In this document: positions 5,702 through 7,443 of the stretch, piece by piece
Position numbering within the stretch: position 1 is the stretch's first letter
How the letters are laid out: every line of letters begins with the position of its first letter
NCBI GenBank assembly: GCA_013205275.1
Contig: JABMNG010000087.1
Location: forward strand, 1 to 7,443
Source of the DNA: Methylophilales bacterium
Lineage (GTDB): Bacteria; Pseudomonadota; Gammaproteobacteria; Burkholderiales; Methylophilaceae
Length of the DNA: 7,443 nt
Reading direction: 5' to 3'
Translations under genes and position numbers: made by a program
Notes under the pieces: model-generated
Told to the model about the DNA's origin: nothing
What the model saw: only the letters and a program-made list of their open reading frames with translations
Database searches by the model: none

Positions 5702-6701
5702 GCCATTTTATCAAGTTCAACATATCATGACTAATAATAATCTTCCCATCAGCCATGATGACCATATAAAAGTTAATGCCTAGCTCCTTTGCGATAGAAT
5801 TCTTTAAATTTTCTGGGGCAATAAATAACGGCTTCGAATAAACATCGGATAATGCCCCTGAAGACTCAGAAGGAGGCATTAGTACCGTAGCAGATTGCGC
5901 ATTATTTGCAGGAAATCCAGTATTGGGATCAATTAAATGAGAAAATCGTTGATTATCGACCATAAAATATCGCTGATAGTCACCTGATGTTCCGATTGAC
6001 CATCCAGGCTTGAGGGTAACTGTTGCAATTGAGTTGGGTTCTCGCGGATGCTGAATTCCAACCACCCAATCTCTATCACCATGCTGACCTAAAGCCATTA
6101 TATTTCCCCCAATATTAATGAGTGCATTATTAATATTGTTATCAATAAGAATTTTCTTTGCTTGATCGAGTGCGTAACCTTTAGCATAGCCACCTAAGTC
6201 CAGCTGAATATTTTTATTTTTAAATGTGAAGTAATTCTTATAAAAACTAATATCAGACATGTGCGGGAGATTTTTTCGTAAATCTTGAATATGAGATAAA
6301 TTAGGCATAGTGTTAGCAAATTGATCTGAATGAAACCCCCAGCTTTGTATAAGCTTTCCTATAGCAGGATTGAAGTACCCATGAGTTTTAGATTCAAGTT
6401 CTATATTATAGTTAATGATTGAGATAATTTCATTATCTTCCGTTCTATAATTCCTGCCATTTCGAATGGATTTATTAATCTCATTAAGAATACTTTTTTC
6501 CCAGGGATGCAGGTAGTGATGAAGTCGTCGAAACTCCTCAAATACTAACTCTATTGAATGTACAGCAGCCTCTTCATTTTCTCCAAACACCTTTATTTCT
6601 ACAATGGTTCCAAAGATGTAGTCTTTTTTTTCAACTATTTTAGCCTGGTGACATCCAGCGATAAAGAAAAATACAATAAAAATTAATTTATTGAAGTGCA
6701 T
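5664..6701 (-). CDS. apbE: FAD:protein FMN transferase, ApbE lipoprotein
   Basis: Transfers FMN from FAD to a Thr/Ser of target proteins (such as Nqr and Rnf subunits) in the periplasm, using Mg2+. 345 residues with a lipoprotein signal: hydrophobic residues 6-16 and lipobox IAGC with C17. Family motifs in order are FGT (30-32), FNPAIGKLIQSWGF (110-123), DLGGYAKGYALD (168-179), NIGGNIMALG (196-205), SGDYQRYF (239-246) and HLIDPNTGFPAN (255-266). The metal-site segment is SDVYSKPLFI (285-294): D286 is kept, but the position four residues on, Thr in the common ADALAT version, is K290. This may mark a subfamily. The ATG overlaps gshB by 14 bp and the stop overlaps the NusG-II gene by 38 bp. No flavinylation target sequence is seen in the neighbouring proteins. 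Confidence 0.94.
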   Translation of the reverse strand: MHFNKLIFIVFFFIAGCHQAKIVEKKDYIFGTIVEIKVFGENEEAAVHSIELVFEEFRRLHHYLHPWEKSILNEINKSIRNGRNYRTEDNEIISIINYNIELESKTHGYFNPAIGKLIQSWGFHSDQFANTMPNLSHIQDLRKNLPHMSDISFYKNYFTFKNKNIQLDLGGYAKGYALDQAKKILIDNNINNALINIGGNIMALGQHGDRDWVVGIQHPREPNSIATVTLKPGWSIGTSGDYQRYFMVDNQRFSHLIDPNTGFPANNAQSATVLMPPSESSGALSDVYSKPLFIAPENLKNSIAKELGINFYMVIMADGKIIISHDMLNLIKWHEKIEKDKLTVN

Positions 6702-7443
6702 TAATTACAAATTCAGCAACATTAATGTCAGACTGTTTTTGAATCTCTACTAACCCCGTAGGGCTTGTCACATTAATTTCAGTGAGGTATGGACCAATAA
6801 CATCAATACCAACAAAATTTAGTTGGTTTTTAATCAGATAGGGTTTGATCCTATTAATAATAATTTCGTCCTTGGCATTAAGATCTCTAATGAGTGCGGA
6901 TCCACCCTTTGCAAGGTTAGCTCTTATTTCGTCTGGCCGTGGAATCCTTGATAAACCATACGGAAGAGCAACCCCATTAATAATAATAATGCGTGTGTCA
7001 CCATCTTTAATCTCTGGAATGAATTTTTGGGCCATTATTAATTGATGAGTTTCTCCAATCATAGTCTCTAGGATAACGTTAAAATTTTTATCATCCTTAG
7101 TAACCATAAAAATTCCATTTCCTGCCATGCCATGGAGGGGCTTAAGAATAATCTTTTCATGTTCAGAAACAAACTCCTTGATTGCACTGATTGAAGACGT
7201 AACAAGTGTTGGCGTAATCAGGTCATGAAATTGCAGAATAGATAATTTTTCATTATGATTTCTAATAGCAGTAGGATTATTAAATATTTTAATATTTGTA
7301 TTCTTAAGGTGATCTAGGATATATGTAAGATTTAAATATGCAGCATCAAATGGTGGATCATTTCTTATAAAAATTTTATTAAAATAGTTAATATTATTTT
7401 TTGATTTTTTACTGGCAGCTATTGTTTCATTGATTGTTAGGAT
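6688..7443 (-). CDS. gshB: Glutathione synthetase GshB, N-terminus cut by right edge
   Basis: ATP-dependent ligation of gamma-glutamylcysteine with glycine to glutathione, in the cytosol. 251 codons are open from the right edge to the TAA; compared with E. coli (316 residues) about 65 N-terminal residues lie outside. Visible in order, counted within the fragment, are IRNDPPFDAAY (26-36), IILKPLHGMAGNGIF (98-112, ATP-grasp nucleotide loop), then IKDGDTRIIIING, PYGLSRIPRPDEIRANLAKGG (substrate and lid region), FVGIDVIGPYLTEINVTSP with the metal-binding acidic and Asn residues, and a short tail. Every block aligns with E. coli GshB. The ATG at 7128 is internal (inside the ATP-grasp loop) and is not a start. 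It is the first visible gene of the gshB-apbE-NusG-II-Gx run; its promoter is outside the window. Confidence 0.95.
   Translation of the reverse strand: MLTINETIAASKKSKNNINYFNKIFIRNDPPFDAAYLNLTYILDHLKNTNIKIFNNPTAIRNHNEKLSILQFHDLITPTLVTSSISAIKEFVSEHEKIILKPLHGMAGNGIFMVTKDDKNFNVILETMIGETHQLIMAQKFIPEIKDGDTRIIIINGVALPYGLSRIPRPDEIRANLAKGGSALIRDLNAKDEIIINRIKPYLIKNQLNFVGIDVIGPYLTEINVTSPTGLVEIQKQSDINVAEFVINALQ

Noticed and set aside
6845..7045. 66-codon plus-strand open frame opposite gshB
   Set aside because: Antisense to conserved GshB blocks, with no domain or ribosome site.
6688..7128. Separate 146-residue protein starting at the ATG at 7128
   Set aside because: The frame is open upstream to the window edge and continues the GshB sequence; this ATG is a residue of the ATP-grasp loop.
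1..7443. tRNA, rRNA, CRISPR, insertion sequence or riboswitch
   Set aside because: The window is nearly all protein-coding, with gaps of at most 61 bp; no repeats, transposase motifs or long untranslated leaders were found by eye.

Overview
The window is AT-rich (about one third G+C by eye) and almost completely coding. It carries nine protein genes already evident as long reading frames or edge-truncated genes, plus one 52-residue lipoprotein gene. No RNA gene, mobile element, CRISPR array or long repeat was seen. The gene set (LptM lipoprotein, LysA, GshB, a proteobacterial-type NudB, IspH and PurU) points to a Gram-negative proteobacterium. Low G+C, gene overlaps and intergenic gaps of 1 to 61 bp suggest a streamlined genome. 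My best guess is a free-living betaproteobacterium of the Methylophilales (OM43 / Methylopumilus-like), but this is an inference from gene content, not proven by the sequence.

Layout from left to right. Positions 1-2437 hold a minus-strand run transcribed ispH, then nudB, then nadA (cut by the left edge): isoprenoid synthesis, a folate-pathway pyrophosphatase and NAD synthesis. A 61-bp divergent region (2438-2498) separates ispH from plus-strand purU, which releases formate from 10-formyl-tetrahydrofolate. purU meets lysA tail to tail with one base between the stop codons. The whole right half is on the minus strand. In transcription order it is gshB (cut by the right edge), apbE, a NusG-domain-II membrane protein, a Gx-transporter-family membrane protein, then lptM and lysA.

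The first four genes of that right-hand run overlap by 14, 38 and 20 bp, so they are very probably one translationally coupled operon. A 37-bp gap with a plausible extended -10 and a good Shine-Dalgarno site precedes lptM, so lptM-lysA may have its own promoter.

The most interesting part is the apbE / NusG-II / Gx-family triad (4807-6701). It pairs a flavin transferase lipoprotein with a tri-cysteine periplasmic-facing anchor protein and a small polytopic membrane protein. The two partners have no established biochemical function that I know of in Proteobacteria. The association resembles what I recall of flavin-based extracellular electron transfer loci in Gram-positive bacteria. No ApbE-type flavinylation target motif is visible in this window, so the substrate must be elsewhere.
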